Assembly: GCA_002104905.1 (NCBI GenBank)
Contig: MCFE01000192.1
Span: 1-64,000, forward strand
Length of the DNA stretch: 64,000 bases
From: Basidiobolus meristosporus CBS 931.73
Lineage: Eukaryota; Basidiobolomycota; Basidiobolomycetes; Basidiobolales; Basidiobolaceae
Direction: 5' to 3'
Shown: one piece after another, positions 56,002 through 64,000 of the stretch
How the letters are laid out: each line of letters begins with the position of its first letter
Numbering within the stretch: the first letter of the stretch is position 1
Notes under the pieces: generated by a model
What the model saw: only the letters and a program-made list of their open reading frames with translations
Told to the model about the DNA's origin: nothing
The model's database searches: none
Translations under genes and position numbers: made by a program

Positions 56002-56782
56002 TCAACATTGGGATTTAGGAAATAGTGGGATCTGGTTTCCAAGATTGGCAAGATGTACTACGTTACCTTGACGAGGTGAATACATTCCATTTAGTCGAGC
56101 CATTCTGGGTATAGGAAATCCAGACAGTGGATAAGAAATTACGGCATCGATCAATAGGGCGATTCCTTCAATTCCAAAATCATACGATGCATTACAGTTT
56201 GGATCTGGCGCTCCAAGATCTACCTGAAACTGGAATAACGTGTGTAGTGGCGAATCACACATTCAAAATATACCAATAAGCTTGTCTTTTCTGATTTGTT
56301 TATAGGCGTCATTGGGTTCCCAATTGGAGAGGTAGTCCTCGTGAGATGTGCTTGTCTGTGGGAAGGGTTACCAAGTGTCGGGTATGATCCATCCAAACGA
56401 TGGGCATTACAGGTTCACACACCTTTGCGATAACAAAGGTAACAAACCAAACCCAAACCCAAACCATAGTATCAGTCACCACTTGGTGACTTCATCGTTC
56501 GAGGGTGCTGTAGGAGTTGATTGGGCATGGCCAGAATCTTCATCGATTGAACTAGATCTGTACCACGATTGCTGAGAAAAAACCCGAATAGACCCGAAGA
56601 TCCAATGGCATTTCGTATATTAGCGTTGATTCAAACCTGTGTTTGGGTACATGGCTTACAGGTGTGTTGGAACGGTAGTAAATGCTGCTCATTTTGGTCC
56701 GAAATTGATTCCAGATTTGACCAAATTTGCGGGCATCCCACTTGCACATTGCTGGATCCAAAATTTGGAGTTGTCCTACCAT
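56002..56782 (-). CDS. Unrecognised small protein, four exons, 164 residues
   Basis: Minus-strand model: exons 56782-56660, 56571-56480, 56350-56274 and 56204-56002. All junctions are GT-AG and stay in frame, giving 164 residues plus stop. The protein reads MVGQLQILDPAMCKWDARKF at the start, then a polar Ser/Asp-rich middle, EDYLSNWEPNDAYKQIRKDK in exon 3, and YDFGIEGIALLIDAVISYPL with RMARLNGMYSPRQGNVVHLA at the end. I do not recognise the family. There is no clear signal peptide; one hydrophobic stretch (GIALLIDAVI) is too short for a sure TM. The third intron is typical (69 nt); the first (88) and especially the second (129) are longer and less certain. Coherent residue composition across four exons argues against chance. 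It may be a gene or a fading relic between transporter copies. Confidence 0.45.
56447..56465. repeat. AAACCC hexamer run, about 3 units
   Basis: Short tandem hexamer inside the second intron of the small minus-strand gene. A related CCAAAY run occurs near 42389-42412. Confidence 0.75.
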
Positions 56783-57110
56783 GTCCCTCAAATGATGCTC
56801 GTTTACCTCAGCGCCAGGTGAGACATGTGTACGGTTAAAGCATCATTTTATCGGATTTGCGATAACATACAAGACTCGAACGCTGGATCATCAGGTGGGT
56901 ATAATGGGAAATCGCCATTGCTCCGTGAATAATTCGCAAGAAATTAAGCGTCCGTCTCAGCGTTATCAAGTGTATCTTTCTAGATACGAGCGGGCCACCA
57001 CATTTAGTATTGCTTATATCTGATTATAATGGTAATGGCTTCTGGAGTAGTTGCGGAGGTTGCAACTCTAGAACCATCAGGAAATGGTCTCAAATTTCAG
57101 ATTCAGCAGG

Positions 57111-57118
57111 TATAAATA
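57111..57118 (+). promoter_or_regulatory. TATA box, hexose transporter copy 2
   Basis: TATAAATA lies 59 bp before the ATG at 57170. Confidence 0.6.
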
Positions 57119-57169
57119 TCTTGACCGCTCCACTGGGAATGGACATCAAGTCTAAGAAGTCTTTTCAAT

Positions 57170-58579
57170 ATGGCTGACAAAAAGAATTACAACTCTGATA
57201 TCTCTACTTGTGACTCGAAAAATCTCAAGTTCACGCCCTACATCTGGCTATGTGGTGTGACCGCCGCATTGGCTGCTTTCGCTTCCGGCTTCAACAGTGC
57301 CGCTCCCAACACTCCCGAGTCTGTCATCAGAAACTGTGATCTCAATGCTCACAGTAGCGGTGGCCTTCCCGCCTGTCTCCCAATGTCATCTGGTACTTGG
57401 GGTCTCGCCGTGGGTATCCTCGCCATTGGTGGTCTCGTTGGTGGTCTCAGTGCTGGTCCAGCTGCCAACAGATTCGGCCGTAAGTGGACGCTTATATGCA
57501 ACAATGCCTTCTTCATTGTCGGTGCTATCCTTGTTGCCACTGCTACCACCGTGGCTCAGTTCGTGGCTGGCCGTGTGATCATCGGTATTGCTTGTGGTGC
57601 GGCCTCCGTAGTGGCCCCAATGTATGTTGCCGAGATCTCCACCAATGGAGCTCGTGGCATCCTCGGAACCATGTACCAGCTTTTCACGGTGATTGGCATC
57701 TTGGTTGCCAACTGCGCCGGTATTGGATTGACCAGTGTTCCAGGATGGAGATACTTGTTCGGCATTGCCATCTTCCCTCCCATCCTCCAAGTGATCCTTC
57801 TGTTGTTCTGTACCGAGTCGCCAGGATATCTGCTGTCCAAGAACAAGGTCGATGAGGCTAGGGTTGCGTTGCAAAAGCTCCGCAGTGGATGCGTGATTGA
57901 CAACGAGTTCAACGAGATGATCAGTGCTGCTCACAGTGAGGAAGGAAAGGAAGAGGCACTCAACATCGTCCAGGTGCTCAAGAACAGCCGTCTCTGCAAG
58001 CTCTTCATCGTTGCCATGATCATGCACGCCTACCAACAGCTCTCCGGCATCAACAGTGTCATCTTCTACTCCACCAACATCTTCAACGACATCTTCGGTG
58101 TGGACAACTCCCAGTATGTCACAGTCGGTGTCGGATGCCTCAACCTGGTGATGACCCTCGTCTCGGTAGCCCTGATCGACCGTGTTGGCAGAAAGCCATT
58201 GCTGTACACCAGTGGTATTGGCATGTGCGTGTGCTCAGTGCTGATCGTGATTGCCTCCATCTATGGGGTCAACACACTCATGGTTGTCGCTGTGATGCTC
58301 TTCGTGGCTACCTTCGCTGTCGGCCTTGGTCCAATCCCCTGGATGTTGATGCCTGAGCTCATTCCCACCTATGCCATCGGAGCTGCCAGCTCCACTGCCA
58401 CTGCCGTCAACTGGCTGTTCAACTTTGTCATCGGTCAAACCTTCCCTCCAATGAAGGATGCACTTGGCAACTACTCCTTCCTTCCCTACGCTGTTATCTG
58501 CGCCCTTGGCATTGTGTACACCTTCTTCCTGGTCCCAGAAACCAAAGGACGCAACCCCAACGAAATTTCCAAACAATAA
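57170..58579 (+). CDS. MFS hexose transporter, copy 2
   Basis: One exon, 469 residues, sugar porter family with the same motifs as copy 1. It begins MADKKNYNSDISTCDSKNLK, shared with copy 4 but not copy 1. The last helix reads GIVYTFFLV and the end is NEISKQ. The DNA is nearly identical to copies 1 and 4 from about codon 24 to about codon 445. Upstream sequence shares only a TATA box with its sisters, so expression may differ while the transported sugar should not. Confidence 0.95.
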   Translation: MADKKNYNSDISTCDSKNLKFTPYIWLCGVTAALAAFASGFNSAAPNTPESVIRNCDLNAHSSGGLPACLPMSSGTWGLAVGILAIGGLVGGLSAGPAANRFGRKWTLICNNAFFIVGAILVATATTVAQFVAGRVIIGIACGAASVVAPMYVAEISTNGARGILGTMYQLFTVIGILVANCAGIGLTSVPGWRYLFGIAIFPPILQVILLLFCTESPGYLLSKNKVDEARVALQKLRSGCVIDNEFNEMISAAHSEEGKEEALNIVQVLKNSRLCKLFIVAMIMHAYQQLSGINSVIFYSTNIFNDIFGVDNSQYVTVGVGCLNLVMTLVSVALIDRVGRKPLLYTSGIGMCVCSVLIVIASIYGVNTLMVVAVMLFVATFAVGLGPIPWMLMPELIPTYAIGAASSTATAVNWLFNFVIGQTFPPMKDALGNYSFLPYAVICALGIVYTFFLVPETKGRNPNEISKQ

Positions 58580-59469
58580 TAGACTGACTCTTCATGAGTA
58601 GCAACGATCCATAGCATATGTATAATAAATGCCTATTTCACGGTACGACTTCGTGTTATCGAAACTCCTATCGAACTACTGGTGCTTTCAAGAAATCGAG
58701 TTTATGCCGAGCTCTCGAATACACGTCACTTTAGTAAAAACCCCACTGTATCCGGTCAGCCCTCGGAGCTTGTGTCTGTTTCTTGTTCTTAGTGTATTGT
58801 ATTTCATATCTACGCGAGCATCCATTGAATTGGGAGTTACCGATCAGCGATCTTAAGGCATGGTTGGATTCTAGTCCTGTGAGCTACACAAGGTTTAATT
58901 AGTTTATCGTTAGACGGCGCGTTTCATTTTACTATATTGAATGACTAAAACAAGAAAAGGGGATGACCGCACACACCCAAAGCCGTGCTTGATATCAACA
59001 ATGTACATATATGTGGTATTGAAAGCGCCTCGGCCTTCGTTTAGTGACCAAAAGTGTTGGGCGGTTTTACATTCGATCATAGAGTTGTAGCGTTTCTTCT
59101 CTTGACCAGCAAGTGGGAGCAATCTAGATATCTGTACCCGTTTCTCCTCAGTGGCTTAAATCTATGGTTCAATATAGCAGAAAATGGATGATCGGTTGAC
59201 GGTAAAAGAAATTTCGAACTATCAATGCCATCTAAAAGAGGGTATATGGCACAAACTTCGACCAACCATCGGGGGGGATTGGCAAATTTAGGTTTAGATC
59301 GATTTGATAAGTGGAATTAAAATCTGGAGTTGGCGTCAAGTATTTATAGCAACACTCCAAAGATGTAAGTGAGAACATTCATCAGAAATCCCGCATCATA
59401 AGATTTGCCCAGTATCCTTATTTAACAATCACTGCAGGGCTTTTCTGATGATCTCTTCAATAGTGGACT
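58580..59469. other. Intergenic, transporter copies 2 to 3
   Basis: 0.9 kb. Readings of 62-75 codons show no family features. No gene is seen. Confidence 0.55.
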
Positions 59470-60876
59470 ATGCTCAGTACCAAAACCCACTCTACTGATA
59501 CTTCAGTGACTGACTCAAAGAATATTAAATTTACCCCGCATATATGGCTATGTGGTTTAACTGCCTCCCTTGCCTCCTTTGCCTCCGGCTTTAACAGTGC
59601 CGCCCCGAATACCCCCGAATCTGTCATTAGAAACTGCGACTTGAGCGCATCAAGTGGGGGATTTCCGGCGTGCCTCCCGATGTCTTCAGGTACCTGGGGT
59701 TTAGCTGTTGGCATTTTTGCCATTGGTGGCTTGGTTGGAGGCTTAAGTGCTGGTCCATCGGCAAATAAAATTGGAAGAAAGAACACTCTGCTATTCAACA
59801 ATATCTTTTTCATTGCCGGTGCCATTCTGATCGCCACCGCAACTTCAGTGGCGCAATTTGTCGCTGGACGGGTGATCATTGGTATAGCATGCGGTGCTGG
59901 TTCAGTGGTTGCCCCAATGTATGTTGCCGAAATCTCTACTAATGCTGCTCGCGGAATTCTCGGGACTATGTACCAACTTTTTCTGGTGATTGGTATACTG
60001 ATAGCAAACTGTGCTGGCCTGGGGCTGACCAATTCCCCGGGTTGGAGAATTCTCTTTGGTTTGGCTATTGTGCCCTCCATTGTTCAGGTTGCTCTATTAC
60101 CATTCTGTACCGAATCACCTTGCTACCTCTTATCCAAAAACAAAGTCCACGAGGCCAGAATCGCTTTGCAGAAGCTCCGCAGTGGATGTGTGATCGACAG
60201 CGAGTTCAACGAGATGATCAGTGCTGCTCGCAGTGATGAGACCAAGGATGATTCACTCAATATTATTCAAGTACTCAAGAACGCCAGGCTCCGCAAGCTC
60301 TTCATCGTTGCCATGATCATGCACGCCTACCAACAACTGTCCGGTATCAACAGTGTTATCTACTACTCGACCAATATTTTTAATGACATCTTTGGTGTTG
60401 AGAACTCCCAATACGTCACAGTGGCCGTTGCAAGTTTCAACCTGGTGATGACCTTCGCCTCGGTCGTTTTGATCGATCGGGTTAGCCGAAAGTTTCTGCT
60501 ATATATCAGCGGTATTGGAATGTGCCTCTGCTCCATTTTGATCGTGATTGCCTCCATTTATAACGTCGATATCCTCATGGTGATTTCTGTCATGTTATTT
60601 TCCGCTACTTTCGCTGTCGGCCTTGGCCCTATTCCATGGATGTTGATGCCGGAGCTTATTCCCACTTATGCCATTGGCGCTGCCAGCTCCACCGCTACCG
60701 CCGTCAATTGGCTGTTCAACTTCGTTATCGGCCAAACATTCCCACCAATGAAAGATGGTCTTGGAGATTATGCATTCCTCCCATATGCCATAATATGTGC
60801 TCTAGGTATTGCCTACACATTCTTCCTCGTACCAGAAACAAAGGGGTGCAACCCAAATGAGGTGGCAAAGCAGTAA
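59470..60876 (+). CDS. MFS hexose transporter, copy 3 (divergent)
   Basis: One exon, 468 residues, same family and order of motifs: RKNTLLF after TM2 in place of the RFGRKWTL form (the Arg-Phe-Gly is KIGRKN), CTESPCYLL, QQLSGINSVIYYSTNIF, DRVSRKFLL and PETKGCNPNEVAKQ. Gly of the second GRK motif is Ser (DRVSRK), a notable change in a conserved loop. Codons are more AT-rich than in the other copies, except in short patches (about 60170-60235 and 60290-60345) that match copies 1, 2 and 4 almost base for base. Probably the oldest-looking copy, partly overwritten by conversion. It may differ in substrate or affinity. Confidence 0.94.
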   Translation: MLSTKTHSTDTSVTDSKNIKFTPHIWLCGLTASLASFASGFNSAAPNTPESVIRNCDLSASSGGFPACLPMSSGTWGLAVGIFAIGGLVGGLSAGPSANKIGRKNTLLFNNIFFIAGAILIATATSVAQFVAGRVIIGIACGAGSVVAPMYVAEISTNAARGILGTMYQLFLVIGILIANCAGLGLTNSPGWRILFGLAIVPSIVQVALLPFCTESPCYLLSKNKVHEARIALQKLRSGCVIDSEFNEMISAARSDETKDDSLNIIQVLKNARLRKLFIVAMIMHAYQQLSGINSVIYYSTNIFNDIFGVENSQYVTVAVASFNLVMTFASVVLIDRVSRKFLLYISGIGMCLCSILIVIASIYNVDILMVISVMLFSATFAVGLGPIPWMLMPELIPTYAIGAASSTATAVNWLFNFVIGQTFPPMKDGLGDYAFLPYAIICALGIAYTFFLVPETKGCNPNEVAKQ

Positions 60877-61703
60877 ATATCTAGCAGCCTCGCCAAAATG
60901 CTCATACCCGACCACCTCATCCTCCCGCTAAACACAACATTCACTAATATACATTTTCATCGATTCTTTTCACCACCAGCCCAACAATAAAGCATTGAAA
61001 TATACTACTGGATCTAGAATCTGTACGAGAATCTTTTCTTGCTTCGTAAGGGAAATGTAACGGACACCCCAACACAAAAAGCTCCGTCTACGAAATGAAA
61101 ATGGATCACTGTCTTGGAACAGCCCCGTAGAAAATCCTCTGCCACATCGATGAATATTTATGGAGATACAGGGTTTTAGGTGGATCGATCGCCTCTGTTT
61201 CAGGCGTATATCTCTTATCTACAATATCAATGGCATCTAGTATATATATTGAGGTTCATACATCACCATAAAGATTTGAAATGTGTGTGTCCAAGCCACT
61301 TCCCGAGAATAATTTTCTTCTATAGGCACCCTCTTAGAAGTGGCTTCATCAGATGGAATCTAGATTTTTGCGTATATCAGCAACGCTTCATTTGCCATGG
61401 CAATTTTGACTTGCAATCAGGGTTTGATTGAAAACATCTGAATTCCTTGTTTTGCGATGATTTAGTCCATTTTAGGCAGTAGAAATTAGTCAACCTAATG
61501 TTGTATTAATTTATCTTCTCCAAAATCATCGACACATTCTAGAAGTTGAACGGTCGATTTCGCAGTGCAATACTCTTGTGTTATGGCTGATACGGGCAAA
61601 TCCATTGACTTCATGCAAACCCGTTACTTGCCTTTCACTATAAATAAGCAAAGACCCCCTTTGTGCCGCCATCATTATCTAACTAAGCAATTGGTTCTAT
61701 CAA
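60877..61703. other. Intergenic, transporter copies 3 to 4
   Basis: 0.8 kb, no supportable gene. TATAAATA at 61639-61646 serves copy 4. Confidence 0.55.
61639..61646 (+). promoter_or_regulatory. TATA box, hexose transporter copy 4
   Basis: TATAAATA lies 65 bp before the ATG at 61704. Confidence 0.6.
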
Positions 61704-63113
61704 ATGTCGGACAAAAAGAACTATAACTCCGATATCTCTACTTGTGACTCGAAAAATCTCAAGTTCACGCCCTACATCTGGCTATGTGGTGTGACCGCCG
61801 CATTGGCTGCTTTCGCCTCCGGCTTCAACAGTGCCGCTCCCAACACTCCCGAGTCTGTCATCAGAAACTGCGATCTCAATGCTCACAGTAGCGGTGGCCT
61901 TCCTGCCTGTCTCCCAATGTCATCTGGTACTTGGGGTCTCGCCGTGGGTATCCTCGCCATTGGTGGTCTCGTTGGTGGCCTCAGTGCTGGTCCAGCTGCC
62001 AACAGATTCGGCCGTAAGTGGACGCTTATATGCAACAATGCCTTCTTCATTGTCGGTGCTATCCTTGTTGCCACTGCTACCACCGTGGCTCAGTTCGTGG
62101 CTGGCCGTGTGATCATCGGTATTGCTTGTGGTGCGGCCTCCGTAGTGGCCCCAATGTATGTTGCCGAGATCTCCACCAATGGAGCTCGTGGCATCCTCGG
62201 AACCATGTACCAGCTTTTCACGGTGATTGGCATCTTGGTTGCCAACTGCGCCGGTATTGGATTGACCAGCGTTCCAGGATGGAGATACTTGTTCGGCATT
62301 GCCATCTTCCCTCCCATCCTCCAAGTGATCCTTCTGTTGTTCTGTACTGAGTCGCCAGGATATCTGCTGTCCAAGAACAAGGTCGATGAGGCTAGGGTTG
62401 CGTTGCAAAAGCTCCGCAGTGGATGCGTGATTGACAACGAGTTCAACGAGATGATCAGTGCTGCTCACAGTGAGGAAGGAAAGGAAGAGGCACTCAACAT
62501 CGTCCAGGTGCTCAAGAACAGCCGTCTCTGCAAGCTCTTCATCGTTGCCATGATCATGCACGCCTACCAACAGCTCTCCGGCATCAACAGTGTCATCTTC
62601 TACTCCACCAACATCTTCAACGACATCTTCGGTGTGGACAACTCCCAGTATGTCACAGTCGGTGTCGGGTGCCTCAACCTGGTGATGACCCTTGTCTCGG
62701 TAGCCCTGATCGACCGTGTTGGCAGAAAGCCATTGTTGTACACCAGTGGTATTGGCATGTGCGTGTGCTCAGTGCTGATTGTGATTGCCTCCATCTATGG
62801 GGTCAACACACTCATGGTTGTCGCTGTGATGCTCTTCGTGGCTACCTTCGCTGTCGGCCTTGGTCCAATCCCCTGGATGTTGATGCCTGAGCTCATTCCC
62901 ACCTATGCCATCGGAGCTGCCAGCTCCACTGCCACTGCCGTCAACTGGCTGTTCAACTTTGTCATCGGTCAAACCTTCCCTCCAATGAAGGATGCACTTG
63001 GCAACTACTCCTTCCTTCCCTACGCTGTTATCTGTGCCCTTGGCATTGTGTATACCTTCTTCCTAGTCCCAGAAACCAAAGGACGCAACCCCAACGAAAT
63101 CCCCAGAGACTAA
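61704..63113 (+). CDS. MFS hexose transporter, copy 4
   Basis: One exon, 469 residues. It begins MSDKKNYNSDISTCDSKNLK, one residue different from copy 2, and is nearly identical to copy 2 through the body. The C-terminus is changed: NEIPRD in place of NEISKQ, with the stop shifted by local substitutions rather than by a frameshift. All sugar-porter motifs are intact. Because cytosolic tails of fungal hexose carriers often carry endocytosis or sensing signals, the changed end may alter turnover; this is inference. Confidence 0.95.
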   Translation: MSDKKNYNSDISTCDSKNLKFTPYIWLCGVTAALAAFASGFNSAAPNTPESVIRNCDLNAHSSGGLPACLPMSSGTWGLAVGILAIGGLVGGLSAGPAANRFGRKWTLICNNAFFIVGAILVATATTVAQFVAGRVIIGIACGAASVVAPMYVAEISTNGARGILGTMYQLFTVIGILVANCAGIGLTSVPGWRYLFGIAIFPPILQVILLLFCTESPGYLLSKNKVDEARVALQKLRSGCVIDNEFNEMISAAHSEEGKEEALNIVQVLKNSRLCKLFIVAMIMHAYQQLSGINSVIFYSTNIFNDIFGVDNSQYVTVGVGCLNLVMTLVSVALIDRVGRKPLLYTSGIGMCVCSVLIVIASIYGVNTLMVVAVMLFVATFAVGLGPIPWMLMPELIPTYAIGAASSTATAVNWLFNFVIGQTFPPMKDALGNYSFLPYAVICALGIVYTFFLVPETKGRNPNEIPRD

Positions 63114-64000
63114 GCATTACAGTAATTGGTTTTCATTGCATTCACTCACCATCATATCATAATACATCTGCGCTTGATTTATAAATAATAAATTTGACAT
63201 TTCCATTCAGCTAATTAGAATTATTTTCTACGAGGCATAATAAATAACTACGATACTTATCTAACCTCTGTATATAACGATCTTAAGGTTGATAATATAA
63301 CACCGCGGCCATGTAAATTACCACATTACTATATTCGAGCACTTTAGATTTACATGGTCGCGTACACATAAGTTAGAATAGCACGTGTGTGAGGTGAAAG
63401 TGTAAGAAATCCCGAGAATACAAATTTCTGTACTCTAAAATTTATACATATTGGTAATCCCAGAAGTAATCATCTTCAGCAGTTAACAAACTTGGCACCA
63501 GCTGCATGATTGCACTTACCACTTTAGTCAATCTCCGCTATAAAAAGCCAATTATTCGTGAGGCATTCGCGACAACGAACCTCTTCCCAAACTTCTAGAG
63601 TCCGCAATCCGTTTAAGGAAATTCATGGGTAGCTACTCAGCATTTCATAGGGATTTTGGAACATCTTTTCAGAGCAGTTCGGACGTTCTATTATGGTTAA
63701 TCAATGCCTATAACTTGAATAATTGCCCACTTTCCTAGGTTTTGGTGGAGACAATAATTTACACTGAGGTATGAGATCTCTGGCTTCTCGAGACACCATA
63801 TTCTACGCCATCATATTCTAGGAAATGGCTCGGTGTAATTTGGATTCTGGCTAGGCTGTACTTTGCGATGGATTCACTTGTTCGTTGTCCTATACCATTT
63901 GAGCATCTTGAAACCATTTCAACATTGACCGCTCCGCTCCCAAATACCCCGAATCCGTGCTCATTAAGTCCTAAATTGGCAGAGATTATAGCCATCTTAC
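63114..64000. other. Right-edge intergenic sequence
   Basis: No gene is supported. It holds an inverted repeat (63304-63362) and, near 63926-63960, a short stretch resembling the 5' part of the transporter genes. Confidence 0.5.
63304..63362. repeat. Inverted repeat, 15-bp arms, 29-nt loop
   Basis: CGCGGCCATGTAAAT (63304-63318) pairs with ATTTACATGGTCGCG (63348-63362) with one mismatch. It lies 190 bp past the last transporter stop in AT-rich sequence. It could form a hairpin or be two facing protein sites. Confidence 0.85.

Larger units (their letters stand above)
55778..57169. other. Intergenic between transporter copies 1 and 2, holding a small minus-strand gene
   Basis: 1.4 kb. The part 56002-56782 holds a four-exon minus-strand gene model described separately. 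The plus-strand ORFs over it are shadows. An (AAACCC)n run of about three units lies at 56447-56465, and the TATA of copy 2 is at 57111-57118. Confidence 0.5.

Overview
The window looks like nuclear DNA of a fungus outside Dikarya. Most genes carry GT-AG introns of about 44-130 nt, and coding sequence is strongly biased in the Hsp70 and ribosomal protein genes. The gene set is fungal: Atp4, an Nrg1-type zinc finger, a Pho80-type cyclin, Vps17-like and Mpo1-like proteins, and a Kre9/Knh1-type wall protein. A GH46 chitosanase and a secreted trypsin suggest a zygomycete-grade, chitosan-walled lineage. Zoopagomycota such as Basidiobolus would fit, but the sequence alone does not prove the taxon.

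Layout. 0.4-1.4 kb: secreted trypsin. 1.8-15.3 kb: five nearly identical cytosolic Hsp70 genes, four on + and the last inverted, with a small Kre9/Knh1-type GPI protein between copies 4 and 5. All five proteins end in EELD rather than EEVD, and all five promoters carry GAA units phased at 10 bp upstream of a TATA box. 16.7-17.6 kb: Nrg1-like zinc finger. 17.6-21.6 kb: gene-poor. 21.6-53.1 kb: compact mixed-function genes (FCP1-like HAD protein, ATP4, C2 protein, GH46 chitosanase, allantoicase, Era GTPase, Pho80-type cyclin, MMS2, GSH2, Vps17-like, Mpo1-like, RPS24, a helical protein possibly related to FANCC, a two-TM protein, ING/PHD protein, RPS3, TPD3, auxin-efflux-type carrier, hexokinase). 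54.4-63.1 kb: four tandem hexose-transporter genes with a small unrecognised four-exon gene between copies 1 and 2.

How the parts relate. Both tandem arrays have homogenised coding regions between unrelated spacers, as expected of gene conversion or selection for dosage. Hexokinase sits next to the transporter array, so uptake and first phosphorylation of hexoses are physically linked. Most other neighbours share only divergent promoters. Exons were joined by hand: every listed model keeps frame across all GT-AG junctions and ends in a stop, but none is backed by transcripts. Several first exons (RPS24, RPS3, MMS2, the ING gene, the Kre9-like gene) are very short and were found only by splice and homology reasoning.

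The least ordinary items are the FANCC-like gene, the uniform EELD tails, the phased heat-shock elements, the GH46 enzyme with a C-terminal hydrophobic tail, and the Asp-to-Asn change in the FCP1-like protein. I saw no clear new multi-gene system.
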